Shown here one piece after another: positions 13,046 to 13,257 of a stretch of DNA of 13,257 nt. The stretch's first letter is position 1; every line of letters begins with the position of its first letter. Position numbers and translations under genes: made by a program. This DNA comes from an uncultured Archangium sp. (GTDB lineage: Bacteria > Myxococcota > Myxococcia > Myxococcales > Myxococcaceae). A model generated the notes under the pieces. The model made no database searches, was not told the origin of the DNA, and worked only from the letters and a program-made list of their open reading frames with translations. The stretch spans positions 1 to 13,257 of the forward strand of contig CALNBU010000296.1 in NCBI GenBank assembly GCA_937875615.1, read 5' to 3'.

Positions 13046-13257
13046 ATGAACTGTCCTTCGTGCGGGTACTTCAACGTGGTCGGCGCGACGAAGTGTTTCC
13101 AGTGCGCCCTCGCGCTGCCGACGTCGGCGGGGGTCGACGCGACGTGCGCGGTGCACCCGGAGGCCGCGGCGTTGGGGGCCTGCTCCCGGTGCGGCAGCTT
13201 CGCCTGCGCGGCGTGCCTCCGCGCCCGTGACGGTGACTGGCTGTGCGGCGCCTGCCT
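13046..13257 (+). CDS. Zinc-ribbon / B-box-like protein, 3' end outside window
   Basis: The 70 visible codons start MNCPSCGYFNVVGATKCFQC: a CPSCG...CFQC zinc ribbon (Cys3, 6, 17, 20). A second Cys/His array follows: CAVHPEAAALGACSRCG, FACAACL and LCGAC. This C-x2-H-P-(x)n-C-x2-C-G-x-F-x-C-x2-C layout is B-box-like and is common at the N-terminus of predicted membrane proteins in myxobacteria; the expected membrane part would be off the right edge. Role unknown; protein-protein contact through zinc fingers is likely. ATG 13046 is preceded only by a weak GGA. The gene is divergent from the lipoprotein gene over a 111-bp gap in which I see no clear promoter. Confidence 0.7.
   Translation, partial: MNCPSCGYFNVVGATKCFQCALALPTSAGVDATCAVHPEAAALGACSRCGSFACAACLRARDGDWLCGAC

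Noticed and set aside
1..13257. tRNA, rRNA, CRISPR array, insertion sequence, phage genes
   Set aside because: No cloverleaf-like segment, regularly spaced repeat, transposase, integrase or phage protein was recognised on either strand by reading.

Overview
The window looks like chromosomal DNA from a GC-rich member of the Myxococcota (myxobacteria and relatives). The evidence is indirect. Hand counts of typical coding lines give about 68-70% GC. There are two Hanks-type Ser/Thr kinase genes in 13 kb, two large lipoprotein genes and short membrane-anchored Cys-rich proteins. There is no phylogenetic marker, so the assignment is an inference.

Layout, left to right. (1) At 1-1011 (-) is the N-terminal part of a cytoplasmic-type Ser/Thr kinase that runs off the left edge. 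Divergent from it, 1083-1541 (+) encodes a small membrane-anchored Cys-rich protein. (2) At 1569-2432 (+) is a DUF3800 protein in DNA of clearly lower GC (about 48% in hand-counted lines), likely acquired. It converges on (3) 2513-4183 (-), an outer-membrane beta-barrel protein. (4) At 4230-5275 is a compact unit: a small winged-helix regulator (4324-4662) overlapping, TTG on TGA, an AbiEii-like nucleotidyltransferase (4659-5201). In front of the regulator are two tandem AT-rich palindromes interleaved with a sigma-70-like promoter. A 19-bp direct repeat (18/19 identical) flanks the unit. Removing it would leave the barrel gene and the next gene divergent across about 109 bp, so it reads as an inserted toxin-antitoxin-like cassette. 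(5) At 5320-8325 (+) is a 1001-aa alpha/beta-hydrolase lipoprotein with Asp-rich calcium-type loops. (6) At 8374-9276 (+) is deoxyribose-phosphate aldolase (deoC) with an unusual 80-residue N-terminal extension (amphipathic helix plus a Cys cluster). It ends 6 bp from (7) an opposing gene pair: 11237-12934 (-), a lipoprotein with carboxypeptidase-regulatory-like domains, followed after 19 bp by 9283-11217 (-), a Ser/Thr kinase with a DWG motif and about six C-terminal membrane segments. (8) At 13046-13257 (+) is the start of a zinc-ribbon/B-box-like protein, cut by the right edge.

The kinases, lipoproteins, barrel protein and Cys-rich proteins suggest an envelope and signalling neighbourhood, but no single pathway links them. 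The most distinctive element is the regulator-nucleotidyltransferase cassette with its double-palindrome operator and flanking repeats. The extended DeoC comes second. I saw no tRNA, rRNA, CRISPR array, transposase or integrase.
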